Shown one piece after another: positions 55,977 to 64,000 of a stretch of 64,000 bases of DNA; position 1 is the first letter of the stretch; every line of letters starts with the position of its first letter. The notes beneath the pieces were generated by a model. The model worked only from the letters and a program-made list of their open reading frames with translations, searched no databases and was not told the origin of the DNA. This DNA comes from Acidobacteriota bacterium (GTDB taxonomy: Bacteria; Acidobacteriota; Terriglobia; Acidiferrales; UBA7541). Location: assembly GCA_013289955.1 (NCBI GenBank), contig JABCYZ010000018.1, forward strand, positions 47,641-111,640. Direction: 5' to 3'. The position numbers and the translations under genes are program-made.

Positions 55977-56957
55977 GTGCAGTCGCAACTGCCATTCTAT
56001 CCGGATCAGGCATCCAACTTCGCCCCGAGCGTCGACTCGCTGATGACGTTCCTGATCCTCGTTTCCGTCTTTTTCTCCCTGGCCATCACCGCCGCGATCG
56101 TGATTTTCTTCTTCAAATTTCACCGCAAGAGCAAAAACGAAATCGGCGTTCCCATTCACGGCGATATGCGCCTGGAAGTCTTGTGGATTGTCGTTCCCGC
56201 GATTCTTTCTCTGGCCATGTTTGGCTGGGGGGCGGCCGTCTACGTCGATTTCCGCCATGCGCCTCTGGACACTCTGGACATCTACGTTGTCGGCAAACAG
56301 TGGATGTGGAAGGTGCAGCAGCCCAACGGCCGCCGGGAGATCAATGAACTTCATGTTCCCGTTGGGCGCGACGTCAAACTCGTGCTCGCCAGCGAGGATG
56401 TCATCCACGACTTTTTCGTTCCGGCGTTCCGCGTAAAGATGGACGTCGTGCCGGGCCATTACAACACCATGTGGTTCCGTCCGACCAAGGCCGGCCACTA
56501 CGAATTCTTCTGTTCGCAGTATTGCGGCACCAACCACGCCGTGATGGGCGGATGGGTCACCGTCATGGAACCCTCCGAATACGCCGCATGGCTTTCCGGC
56601 TCGACCGGTGGAGATGCGAATCCCGTCACTACCGGAGAAAAACTGTTTGCCGAAAAGGCCTGCAGCACCTGCCACCTGAGCAACGGCACGGGCCGCGCCC
56701 CGTCACTGAATGGAGTTTACGGCGGCACGGTTCGCCTGGCCGATGGCTCAACCGTCACTGCGGACGAAGCTTACATTCGCGAATCCATTCTGCTTTCGAA
56801 CGCGAAGATTGTCGCTGGTTATCAGCCGCTGATGCCTTCGTTTCAAGGGCAGTTGACGGAAGAAGACATTATGAGCCTGACCGCCTACATCAAGTCGCTG
56901 CAATCGCAGCCGGTGCCTGCGACCGGAGCAGGCGTGATCGCACCGGGGAAGAAATAG
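55977..56957 (+). CDS. coxB: Cytochrome c oxidase subunit II with a fused cytochrome c domain
   Basis: The 326-residue protein starts at GTG 55977. It has two N-terminal membrane helices, then the CuA domain with VKMDVVPGHYNTMWFRPTKA and FFCSQYCGTNHAVMGGWV, carrying the two Cys, two His and Met ligands. A C-terminal cytochrome c domain follows (KACSTCHLSNGTGRAPSLNG; CxxCH). CuA plus fused cytochrome c is the mark of caa3-type oxidases. It is the first gene of the coxBACD set and directly follows the SCO gene. Confidence 0.95.
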   Translation: MQSQLPFYPDQASNFAPSVDSLMTFLILVSVFFSLAITAAIVIFFFKFHRKSKNEIGVPIHGDMRLEVLWIVVPAILSLAMFGWGAAVYVDFRHAPLDTLDIYVVGKQWMWKVQQPNGRREINELHVPVGRDVKLVLASEDVIHDFFVPAFRVKMDVVPGHYNTMWFRPTKAGHYEFFCSQYCGTNHAVMGGWVTVMEPSEYAAWLSGSTGGDANPVTTGEKLFAEKACSTCHLSNGTGRAPSLNGVYGGTVRLADGSTVTADEAYIRESILLSNAKIVAGYQPLMPSFQGQLTEEDIMSLTAYIKSLQSQPVPATGAGVIAPGKK

Positions 56958-56960
56958 GCC

Positions 56961-58640
56961 ATGAGTACGACACCGCCAAAACCGCCGGGTTACCAGTTGC
57001 CGGAAGAGCATTATCTCAATGCCACCTACGGCATACGTTCCTGGCTCTTGACCACCGACCATAAGCGTATCGCGCTGCTCTATCTTGCTTCGGTCACTTT
57101 TTTCTTTTTCATTGGCGGCATCTTCGCCACCATGATCCGCATTCACCTGCTCACGCCCGCGGGTTACCTGGTTACGCCAGAGACCTACAACAAGCTCTTT
57201 ACCATGCACGGCGTAGCCATGATTTTCTTCTTCCTGATTCCTTCCATCCCGGCGGTCCTCGGCAATTTTCTCATTCCCTTGATGATTGGCGCGAAAGACG
57301 TAGCCTTTCCGAAGCTCAACCTCCTGAGCTGGTACATCTACATCACCGGCGGCTGCTTCGTCCTCTATTCCTTCGCCACCGGCGGCCTCGATACGGGTTG
57401 GACCTTTTACACGCCGCTCAGCAGCGTCTACTCGAACTCCGCCGTGACTCCCGCCGTCATCGGCATCTTCATCAACGGTTTTTCTTCGATCCTCACCGGT
57501 CTGAACTTCGTCGTCACCATCCACACCATGCGCGCTCCGGGCATGACGTGGTTCCGGCTGCCGCTCTTTGTCTGGGCTCAGTACTCCACCAGCATCATCT
57601 TTATCCTCGGAACGCCCGTCATCGCCATCACGCTCCTCCTCGCCGGTCTCGAGCGCATGTTCCACCTCGGCTTCTTCAACCCGGCTCTCGGCGGCGATCC
57701 GATTCTTTTCCAGCACCTTTTCTGGTTCTATTCGCACCCGGCCGTTTACATCATGATTCTTCCGGCCATGGGCGTGATCAGCGAGATCATTCCCACGTTC
57801 GCGCGCAAACCTATTTTTGGTTACACGTTCATCGCCGCCTCGAGCATCGCTATTGCCGTTATCGGCTTCTTCGTCTGGGCGCATCACATGTTTCTCACCG
57901 GAGAGTCCACTTACGCCGCGCTGGCGTTCTCGCTGCTCAGCTATCTCGTGGCTATCCCCTCCGCGGTCAAAGTCTTCAACTGGACTTCGACGCTCTACAA
58001 GGGTTCGATTTCTTACGACACGCCGATGCTTTACGCCCTGGGCTTCATCGGGTTGTTCCTGATTGGCGGCCTGACCGGTCTCTTCCTCGCCTGCCTCGGC
58101 CTTGACATCCACATCCACGACACCTATTTCGTCGTCGCGCATTTCCACTACATCATGGTCGGTGGCGCCGTGATGGGCTATGTCGGGGGTTTGCATTTCT
58201 GGTGGCCGAAAATAACCGGAAAGCTTTATCCGGAATTCCTCGCGCGCCTCGCGGCGGTCATTCTGTTCGTGGGTTTCAATCTCACCTTCTTCCCGCAATT
58301 TATTCTCGGCTATCTCGGCATGCCCCGCCGCTATCACAACTATCCTCCGGAGTTCCAGGTTCTCAACGTCATGTCCACCGCCGGGGCGTCGATTCTGGCG
58401 CTTGGCTATTTGCTGCCGATGATTTATCTGACGTGGTCCATGCGCTACGGCAAAGTTGCCGGCCGCAATCCCTGGCCGGCCACAGGTCTCGAGTGGACCA
58501 CCGCATCTCCCCCGCTGACGGAAAATTTTGATGTGACGCCAGTAGTGGATTGGGAGCCGTACGACTATAAGAATCGCCCCGATCTTGGGCTTCAAACTCC
58601 GACTGCGCCGACGCTTGCGCCGGCTCACGGAGATGACTAG
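56961..58640 (+). CDS. coxA: Cytochrome c oxidase subunit I, A2-type haem-copper oxidase
   Basis: The 559-residue protein has twelve hydrophobic segments. Haem and CuB ligands are visible in FTMHGVAMIFFFLIP, FYSHPAVYIMILPAMG, FVWAHHMF and VVAHFHYIMVGG. The motif YSHPAV, in place of the GHPEV of A1 oxidases, marks the A2 subfamily, where a Tyr-Ser pair takes over the role of the missing Glu. The K-channel Lys is present (AVKVFNW), and the D-channel entry Asp is in MIGAKDVAFPKLN. This is the catalytic, proton-pumping subunit, working with CoxB, CoxC and the ActA-F complex. Confidence 0.96.
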   Translation: MSTTPPKPPGYQLPEEHYLNATYGIRSWLLTTDHKRIALLYLASVTFFFFIGGIFATMIRIHLLTPAGYLVTPETYNKLFTMHGVAMIFFFLIPSIPAVLGNFLIPLMIGAKDVAFPKLNLLSWYIYITGGCFVLYSFATGGLDTGWTFYTPLSSVYSNSAVTPAVIGIFINGFSSILTGLNFVVTIHTMRAPGMTWFRLPLFVWAQYSTSIIFILGTPVIAITLLLAGLERMFHLGFFNPALGGDPILFQHLFWFYSHPAVYIMILPAMGVISEIIPTFARKPIFGYTFIAASSIAIAVIGFFVWAHHMFLTGESTYAALAFSLLSYLVAIPSAVKVFNWTSTLYKGSISYDTPMLYALGFIGLFLIGGLTGLFLACLGLDIHIHDTYFVVAHFHYIMVGGAVMGYVGGLHFWWPKITGKLYPEFLARLAAVILFVGFNLTFFPQFILGYLGMPRRYHNYPPEFQVLNVMSTAGASILALGYLLPMIYLTWSMRYGKVAGRNPWPATGLEWTTASPPLTENFDVTPVVDWEPYDYKNRPDLGLQTPTAPTLAPAHGDD

Positions 58641-58747
58641 CGAAACGGCTTTATTCACCGGGGCTCGTCTGATTTGGGCTTGGCTAAGAGCCCGCCCGTG
58701 CCGCGGCACTCAGCGCGGCGCGAACTGAAGTTAAAGAGGAGTACCGA

Positions 58748-59488
58748 GTGCATCGCACCGGAGAACTGTCTGGGCAGTTTCAAACGCTGGAGCAGCAGAA
58801 GGAATCCGCCACGCTCGGCATGTGGCTCTTTCTGTCCACCGAAATTTTATTTTTCGGCGGCCTCTTTCTCACCTACACGATCAACCGCCACACCTACGCG
58901 GATGTTTTCTCTTATTCGAGCCGCACCATCAAACTGAGCTGGGGCGCCATCAACACGGTCGTCCTCATCGGCAGCAGTTTGACGATGGCCATGTCCGTCT
59001 GGTCAGCCGAAGTCGGCAAGAAAAAGCTGGTCACCTTCTTCCTCATTGCCACCTTGGTCTTGGGCGGCGTCTTCCTGGGCATCAAGGGCATCGAATATCA
59101 CGACAAGTTCGTCGAGCACCACGTCCCCGGGCTTGGTTTTGACATGTACTACTGCACGAAAAACCCCGGGGCCTGCAATCTCAGACCGGAAGACCTCCAG
59201 AAGGAAAGAGTTGAACTGGATGAATTGACGAAAAAGATGGGCGGCGAGACTGCCGTCAATGCCAACTCCCAGCTCTTCTTCTCTCTTTATTTCGGTATGA
59301 CCGGCTTGCACGCCCTGCACATGATTATCGGAGCCGGACTGCTCCTCTGGTTGATCAAGCAATCCATGGCGGGCCGCTTCACGACGCAATACAACACGCC
59401 CGTAGAGAACGTCGGCCTCTATTGGCATTTCGTCGATATTGTGTGGATTTATCTTTTCCCGCTGTTGTATCTGATTGACCGGCATTAA
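58748..59488 (+). CDS. coxC: Cytochrome c oxidase subunit III
   Basis: This 246-residue protein starts at GTG 58748 after AGAGGAG. Seven hydrophobic segments fit the subunit III family, with STEILFFGGLFLTYTI, GMTGLHALHMIIGAGLLLWL and YWHFVDIVWIYLFPLLYLID. A short extra loop near residues 120-150 (YYCTKNPGACNLRPEDL) is not usual. It follows coxA by 107 bases and precedes coxD. Confidence 0.9.
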   Translation: MHRTGELSGQFQTLEQQKESATLGMWLFLSTEILFFGGLFLTYTINRHTYADVFSYSSRTIKLSWGAINTVVLIGSSLTMAMSVWSAEVGKKKLVTFFLIATLVLGGVFLGIKGIEYHDKFVEHHVPGLGFDMYYCTKNPGACNLRPEDLQKERVELDELTKKMGGETAVNANSQLFFSLYFGMTGLHALHMIIGAGLLLWLIKQSMAGRFTTQYNTPVENVGLYWHFVDIVWIYLFPLLYLIDRH

Positions 59489-59512
59489 GAGCGTCACCGA
59501 GGAGAGGCACGC

Positions 59513-59815
59513 GTGTCCGAGCATATTGTTTCGCCAAAAATCTATATACTGATTTTCGCCGCGTTGATGATTCTGACCATTACGACCGTCTACGCCGCGA
59601 CCGTGGACCTGAACGCCCATTTCGCGGGCCTGAATGTCATCGTCGCCCTCCTGATTGCCACCTGCAAGGCCGTTCTCGTCATTCTCTTTTTCATGCATGC
59701 GTACTACAGCTCGAAACGCACCAAGCTGATTGTCTTTGCCGGGTTTTTCTGGCTGGCCATCATGCTGTCCCTGACTCTGGGCGACTATGGCAGCCGCTCC
59801 TGGGATGTGCACTAG
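59513..59815 (+). CDS. coxD: Cytochrome c oxidase subunit IV-like protein
   Basis: The 100-residue protein starts at GTG 59513, with GAGGAGAGG upstream. Three hydrophobic segments (YILIFAALMILTITTVYAAT; GLNVIVALLIATCKAVLVIL; LIVFAGFFWLAIMLSLTL) match the small subunit IV (prokaryotic COX4/CyoD) of caa3-type oxidases. It is the last gene of the respiratory operon. No clear terminator follows before the convergent gene. Confidence 0.85.
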   Translation: MSEHIVSPKIYILIFAALMILTITTVYAATVDLNAHFAGLNVIVALLIATCKAVLVILFFMHAYYSSKRTKLIVFAGFFWLAIMLSLTLGDYGSRSWDVH

Positions 59816-59930
59816 CCTTTTAAGAGCCGTGTCCTTCTAGGTCCTGATCCTTTTGGCGAACCCGCTTGCCGAAGCTCACTCCGGGTCCACCGCACACACT
59901 TCTGGCGTATGCGGGTTGCTGGGCTCGGAA

Positions 59931-59970
59931 CCTAAGTTACCGGTAATGCGACTTGCCAGCACTTGACCTT
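59931..59970. repeat. Degenerate direct repeat, left copy
   Basis: CCTAAGTTACCGGTAATGCG then ACTTGCCAGCACTTGACC resembles 62989-63032 at about 27 of 37 aligned bases. On the minus strand it reads VKCWQVALPVT and a stop; the other copy reads VNSWEVASPDK and a stop. The two copies bracket the two genes at 60078-62874. Confidence 0.4.
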
Positions 59971-60077
59971 CAATCCGCCACATAACGAGAGGTCAACCAT
60001 GTTGGTTCTAATGATCCCAGTCTGAAAGCTCACGCCCTTGCACCGCCATGAGGTTGCTGAGGCTACCGCAAACGGAA

Positions 60078-61340
60078 TCAGTGGCCGTATGCCGTGACGA
60101 TAGCTTCGGGAAGAGGAGAGGTACGCCCATCGAACAGCGAAACTTTTTCCCCGCGAAGTGTCTTGCTGAGAAAGTCACTAATGAATCTGGTGATCAGGTC
60201 CAGATTGTGCAGCACAACAGGAGTTTCGGGAAACCCGTCGTGACCGTGGAAGAGAAGCGGCACATCGCTGAAGCTCGGATGGGCGATCTCGGGAGAGTGC
60301 AGCACCACGGCGTAGGAGCCCGGGGGTAATTCCTGAAGCTGCTGTTCCCTGACTCTTTTGTATTTCGCGATTTCGTCGGGCATGCCACCCATCCTATCGT
60401 CGGGGTGGTAGGCCTCGAGAAACAGGAGCGGCTGGCGCATCATTCGATCGTCCTCATAGAGCGGGAGGGCGGCGACAGGCACCATGCCGCCGTCGAGGTC
60501 AACGCAAGCATGGATGCGCGAGTCCTGCTGGCAGGCGCGCGCGGCGAATTCCGCTCCTGCTGAGTGTCCCATGGCCGCGAGCCGCTTCAGGTCGATTGCG
60601 TCAGCCAGCGCGGAGTGCGGCTTGTCGCGTTTGAGCTCCTCTATGCGATCGATCACGAACCGAACGTCGGCGGCCCCTTCGCTGATACCGATCGAGACTT
60701 GTTTGATCATCCACTTCTGGCGCTCGGATTGGGAGAGTCCGGCAGGCGGCGAATCGTTGTGTTGCGTGACAACTCGGCCGTCCGGGAACCAGATCGCCTT
60801 AGCTGTATACGTGTGTTCAATGCTGGCAACGACGTATCCATAACTCACCAGATGTTCGATCAGCACTGTGTATTGGAACCCGGTGCTGCCGAGGCCGTGA
60901 GAGAAGGTGATAACCGGAAATGGCAAGCCGCTCTTGGCGATCGGCGCGTGGTCAATCGCATGCGAGGAAATCTCTCCCGAAACAATCTGTGCCCAGGCGT
61001 TGCCGAACTCGCGGCTCATGATCTTATGGATCTCGGGAAGGGCGTCCATCTGAGCCGCACCCGGGAAGTACTGTCCTTTTGTACCGCCGGACTTCGCCGT
61101 CGGGTACCAAAAGTAGACCATCAACTCGCGACGGAGCTTGGGATCGTAGTCGTCGGGACGCGATGCGTCCGTCCAGTAATAGCCAATCCTGCCGATGCCG
61201 TAAGGACCTGTTGGCAACGGGATCTGTGGCGGTGCCACGGACGTCTGCGCGCTGCCCGATGTGCTCGGCGATTGGAGAGCGACGACGGAGGCGCTGCACA
61301 AACAGGCGAGCAGAATGCGGGCAAAGAGTTGCGATTTCAT
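60078..61340 (-). CDS. Secreted alpha/beta hydrolase, PAF-acetylhydrolase-like
   Basis: I start at ATG 61340 (MKSQLFARILLACLCSASVV), giving 420 residues with a signal peptide; the longer frame from 61430 lacks a plausible leader. Alpha/beta hydrolase elements: FPVITFSHGLGSTGFQYTVL, GHSAGAEFAARAC with the nucleophile Ser, and FHGHDGFPETPVVLHNLDL with the likely catalytic His. The overall layout recalls platelet-activating factor acetylhydrolase-type serine esterases. The substrate is unknown. It lies just upstream of a convergent gap and shares a strand with the HEAT protein. Confidence 0.8.
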   Translation of the reverse strand: MKSQLFARILLACLCSASVVALQSPSTSGSAQTSVAPPQIPLPTGPYGIGRIGYYWTDASRPDDYDPKLRRELMVYFWYPTAKSGGTKGQYFPGAAQMDALPEIHKIMSREFGNAWAQIVSGEISSHAIDHAPIAKSGLPFPVITFSHGLGSTGFQYTVLIEHLVSYGYVVASIEHTYTAKAIWFPDGRVVTQHNDSPPAGLSQSERQKWMIKQVSIGISEGAADVRFVIDRIEELKRDKPHSALADAIDLKRLAAMGHSAGAEFAARACQQDSRIHACVDLDGGMVPVAALPLYEDDRMMRQPLLFLEAYHPDDRMGGMPDEIAKYKRVREQQLQELPPGSYAVVLHSPEIAHPSFSDVPLLFHGHDGFPETPVVLHNLDLITRFISDFLSKTLRGEKVSLFDGRTSPLPEAIVTAYGH

Positions 61341-61518
61341 ATGCGTAAGGTCCCACGCAGACCTGCCGCCGTCAAGCGCACCTGACAATGCGACTCTAGA
61401 TGGTTGGCGATAAATCCCCATTACACTCATTGACCGAAGCGAGCTGTCCCCAACACGGAAACGGTCCAGAAGCGGGGTTGTGGGACATCGGTCGAATGCC
61501 CTAACGCCTGATTAACAA

Positions 61519-62874
61519 CTAATCAGGAATTATCGCTGGGTGTCCTTCTAACTTCGCAATGGCTGCTTTGGCGGATTCGGCAACTGTGCCGAGACCGTCG
61601 AAGTGGATTTGTTGGTTATCGTCGAGCAAAGTGTGAAGTTCCGGCAGAGCTTCCTTCGCGTTCAGTTGAACGAGGGCGTCGATGGCGAGCACGCGCATGT
61701 CGGAAGTCTTGTTGCGCAGCGTCGCAACCAACGGTGGGATCGCTGATTCGTCACCGATCGCTCCCAACGACCAAGGGACTGCCCAATTGACGTCGTCGTC
61801 GCTCAATAGTGGAACAAGAACAGGCACCGCCCGTGGATCCTTCAATTCTCCGAGGAGGTGTACGGTGTAGTAGCGATCATCGCGGATCTGCAGCTCCGGC
61901 GACGCATGGCCCGCGTCGTCAATCGCGCGCACAGTTCGTTTCGTGGAGCGGTCACTGAGAATATTCTTGATGACCTGAAACCCGCGGTCATCTCCCAGCC
62001 TTCCAAAAATAAACGCTGCATTACCTCGCGCCTGCATGTCGTCGTTGCTCAACCAAGGGTCGAGCTTCGGAAGGACACTGTTGTCGTGAAGCGCCACAAT
62101 TTTCTCGGCTATCTCGAACTGTCGCCAGGACATCGTCGCGCTGTTAAACTGCGCAATCAGGCTGCTCGCAGACTCGACCGGTTCGGCGGCGTTGCTCGCG
62201 GAGAACTCGTAGCCCAATATGACTTCACAGCCGGCAATTTTCTGCCGGTTGCCCACTCGCAGCGGCACCTGCTGAGTTACCGCCGCATCGCCGCACCGCA
62301 CCGATCGCAGCACGATCCCTTCCGGATTCTTCAGAACACTGAACCTGTATTCGCCCGGCAGCACGCGCCCGAACACGAACTTTCCCGCCGCGTCCATACG
62401 GCTGCCTTGCGCTCCCGACTCTTGCGATTGGATCCAGAGGATCACTCCGTCGGGAATTCCGGTCCGCGTTTTGTCCGTCTTGGCGACGCCTTGAATTTCT
62501 GCGAGGCCGCCAAGAGTCAAGCGCAGCACCACGTCCGCGTTAGTGACGTCGAACGTTGTATCTCCTTCTCCCAGGTATTCCGATTCTGCCCACGCAACAC
62601 TTACGAGTTTGTAGTGCCCCGGCGGGATGTCGGGAATCACGTAGCTACCGTCCGCCACACGCGAATATGAATGCGATCGACCTTGGATCACCACGCTGTA
62701 GCGGCTCGGTTTCAGCGTGCCTTCAGGACCTTCTGGCCACACGATCACGCGGAAGCTTGGCTCGTGGTCTTCGGCCTGAGAAGGCGGTCTCGCGCGAGAG
62801 ACAGAGTCCTCCTGACACCAGGAGGGAGCTGGTGCGCCGAGAATTAGAAGCAACGCTACGTAGTGAACTCGCAA
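61519..62874 (-). CDS. Secreted protein with Ig/carboxypeptidase-regulatory-like domains and HEAT repeats
   Basis: The 451-residue protein has a signal peptide (LLLILGAPAPSWCQ). The N-terminal half contains beta-sandwich segments such as VADGSYVIPDIPPGHYKLVS and VFGRVLPGEYRFSVLKN, like carboxypeptidase-regulatory or SpaA-type domains. The C-terminal 210 residues contain HEAT/PBS-lyase-type repeats (ARGNAAFIFGRLGDDRGFQV; VPVLVPLLSDDDVNWAVPWS; IPPLVATLRNKTSDMRVLAI). This combination suggests an extracytoplasmic scaffold. The exact function cannot be told. Confidence 0.8.
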   Translation of the reverse strand: MRVHYVALLLILGAPAPSWCQEDSVSRARPPSQAEDHEPSFRVIVWPEGPEGTLKPSRYSVVIQGRSHSYSRVADGSYVIPDIPPGHYKLVSVAWAESEYLGEGDTTFDVTNADVVLRLTLGGLAEIQGVAKTDKTRTGIPDGVILWIQSQESGAQGSRMDAAGKFVFGRVLPGEYRFSVLKNPEGIVLRSVRCGDAAVTQQVPLRVGNRQKIAGCEVILGYEFSASNAAEPVESASSLIAQFNSATMSWRQFEIAEKIVALHDNSVLPKLDPWLSNDDMQARGNAAFIFGRLGDDRGFQVIKNILSDRSTKRTVRAIDDAGHASPELQIRDDRYYTVHLLGELKDPRAVPVLVPLLSDDDVNWAVPWSLGAIGDESAIPPLVATLRNKTSDMRVLAIDALVQLNAKEALPELHTLLDDNQQIHFDGLGTVAESAKAAIAKLEGHPAIIPD

Positions 62875-62988
62875 ACTGAGAACATCATAGACCTTGCGGC
62901 GTTACTCTTACAATCCTAGCCTTGCACAGCCACACAGTGCCCGATAACGTTGCGGAAAAGTGAAATCCTCCAAAACCAATTGGTCCAA

Positions 62989-63032
62989 ACCTATTTGTCC
63001 GGTGACGCGACTTCCCAGGAGTTGACACACTT
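62989..63032. repeat. Degenerate direct repeat, right copy
   Basis: CCTATTTGTCCGGTGACGCG then ACTTCCCAGGAGTTGACACA is the partner of the copy at 59931-59970, in the same orientation. It lies just upstream of the HEAT-repeat gene, so the two minus-strand genes are bracketed. Confidence 0.4.
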
Positions 63033-63169
63033 CCAGTGATATAAAGGGGCAAGAGGAAATCGCTGTGAGTGATTCTAGCCCGTGGTCCGTATTGCCGCAC
63101 CGATGGATTCACATTCAATTGCCGGGCTATCGGCAGCTACCCCAACGCAATACATACGAATCCTCTCAG

Positions 63170-63808
63170 ATGGCGGACCTTCCACCTATCCCCATCGAAC
63201 TCGATGCCGACTGCGAATGGCTGCGGACACATGGAGCGGTGCAAGTTCACGGAGGATTAAACCAGTACGAGCGCGATATTCAACCGTCTTTCGTAGAAGA
63301 GTTGGCGCTGCGGACGCACGTTCAGCTACCCAAAAGTTTCAGGCGGTTTATGACACATCCTGAATTGCAGTCGAGGGTGCGTTCCTGCACGGGTTGTTAT
63401 CTCGACCCAGGCGAACGCATTGTGGAGACGATTGGCTCGATTCCCGGACACCTTGTCCACTTCCTTTCAGATTCGCAGTCGTGCTCGCATTGGTATTTGC
63501 ACATTCTGCCCGAAGGTGACTCGGCCGTACTCGCATCACCGGACCTGTACAGTCTTAAAGTCGAAAACTCAGATTGGATCGAAAATCCTTCCTGTCGTCT
63601 CGAACGCATTGACCTGAGCGGATTAGAATTTGCGTACTGCGCCCCATCTTTTTCGGAGTTTCTGTATCGCTTCTGGATCGAGAACGAAATCTGGTTTGCT
63701 CTCGCGGACAAACGCAAACCCCCGTCGTTTAACGCTCTGGAACTGGCCTACGTGGGACACTACGCAGCCAATAAGCCTTGTGATGTGCTGGTAGCATGGC
63801 AATTCTGA
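63170..63808 (+). CDS. SMI1/KNR4 (SUKH)-like protein
   Basis: I place the start at ATG 63170, giving 212 residues; GTG 63065 is possible but adds 35 residues without family character. The product resembles SUKH-superfamily proteins: LPKSFRRFMTHPELQSRVRS near the start, HLVHFLSDSQSCSHWYLHIL and SFSEFLYRFWIENEIWFAL. These proteins often act as immunity factors against contact-dependent toxins, but no toxin gene is visible beside it. Some are housekeeping proteins. The start is uncertain because no good ribosome-binding site is seen. Confidence 0.7.
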   Translation: MADLPPIPIELDADCEWLRTHGAVQVHGGLNQYERDIQPSFVEELALRTHVQLPKSFRRFMTHPELQSRVRSCTGCYLDPGERIVETIGSIPGHLVHFLSDSQSCSHWYLHILPEGDSAVLASPDLYSLKVENSDWIENPSCRLERIDLSGLEFAYCAPSFSEFLYRFWIENEIWFALADKRKPPSFNALELAYVGHYAANKPCDVLVAWQF

Positions 63809-63916
63809 ATCTAACTCAAAGCTAGGTTCTGGTAAGCAACTCGCCGAAATCTGGCATCTATGCCAAATGGTTTCGAGGATGCCCCACATTTAGTTGAAAG
63901 TTGAGAACAAGAAGCA

Positions 63917-63979
63917 GCGGCTCTCGCCCGAACTCGGATAGAGTTCGGGTTGCGAATCCCTTTTAAAGGAGAGAGCCGC
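63917..63979 (+). promoter_or_regulatory. Nested stem structure sequestering a ribosome-binding site
   Basis: GCGGCTCTC (63917-63925) pairs perfectly with GAGAGCCGC (63971-63979). Inside it, CCCGAACTC (63927-63935) pairs perfectly with GAGTTCGGG (63941-63949) around loop GGATA. The presumed ribosome-binding site AAAGGAGAGA (63966-63974) lies partly in the outer stem, next to GTG 63981. If the RNA folds this way translation would be repressed until the outer stem opens. A DNA end of a mobile element is the alternative. Confidence 0.5.
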
Positions 63980-63980
63980 C

Positions 63981-64000
63981 GTGAGAAAGAAATACCAGAG
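63981..64000 (+). CDS. Gene start cut by the window edge
   Basis: GTG at 63981, preceded by AAAGGAGAGA and the nested stem, begins a frame reading MRKKYQ before the window ends. Too short to identify. The combination of leader structure and start could belong to a regulated gene or to a transposase. Confidence 0.4.

Noticed and set aside
56748..58709. 653-codon minus-strand frame opposite coxA
   Set aside because: Antisense to a conserved oxidase gene, with no recognisable domains and a charged, low-complexity composition.

Overview
The window looks like chromosomal DNA from a soil-type Acidobacteriota (Terriglobia-like) bacterium. This is inferred from the GC-rich codon usage, frequent GTG and TTG starts, an alternative complex III plus caa3-type oxidase cluster, many secreted proteins of unknown function, and a mosaic exopolysaccharide locus. 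There is no rRNA or other direct taxonomic marker, so the assignment is moderate.

Layout. Bases 1-1200 are a recombinase graveyard around a tRNA-Val gene: a serine recombinase relic, a frameshifted tyrosine integrase and a second integrase tail. Bases 1.3-7.9 kb carry a membrane histidine kinase, an ABC ATPase/permease pair and a secreted tandem M42-type peptidase whose first half has lost catalytic residues. Bases 7.9-24.8 kb are a surface-polysaccharide region, mostly on the minus strand: several glycosyltransferases, a NodU-type carbamoyltransferase (with the relic tail of a second one), GDP-mannose dehydratase and GDP-fucose synthase, an FkbM methyltransferase, a Wzt-like ABC ATPase, an acyltransferase, plus an arylsulfotransferase-like lipoprotein and a truncated methyltransferase. 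The likely Wzm-like permease partner lies 8 kb away at 31.8-32.7 kb, separated by regulators, a HipA-like kinase and a run of small secreted proteins.

Bases 32.8-42.8 kb carry a polytopic membrane protein, a Tat-exported ferritin-like protein, a secreted M28 peptidase, an MFS transporter interrupted in frame by a dispersed-repeat-like sequence, the threonine degradation pair tdh-kbl, and a secreted hypothetical protein. polA, a small cytochrome c, a rhodanese and tRNA-Asn follow.

Bases 47.1-59.8 kb are a continuous respiratory operon: actABCDEF (alternative complex III), a small membrane protein, a SCO copper chaperone, and coxB-coxA-coxC-coxD. CoxB carries a fused cytochrome c domain and CoxA has the YSHPAV motif of A2-type oxidases. 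Together these should oxidise quinol, pass electrons through ActA/ActE or the CoxB haem, and reduce oxygen while conserving energy.

Bases 60-63.8 kb carry a secreted alpha/beta hydrolase and a HEAT-repeat protein, bracketed by two degenerate direct repeats, and then a SUKH/SMI1-like protein. The window ends in a gene start whose ribosome-binding site lies at the edge of a nested stem structure.

The most unusual items are this leader structure, the tandem M42 protein with a dead half, the repeat inserted in the MFS gene, the gene relics in the polysaccharide region, and the HipA-like kinase without a HipB partner.
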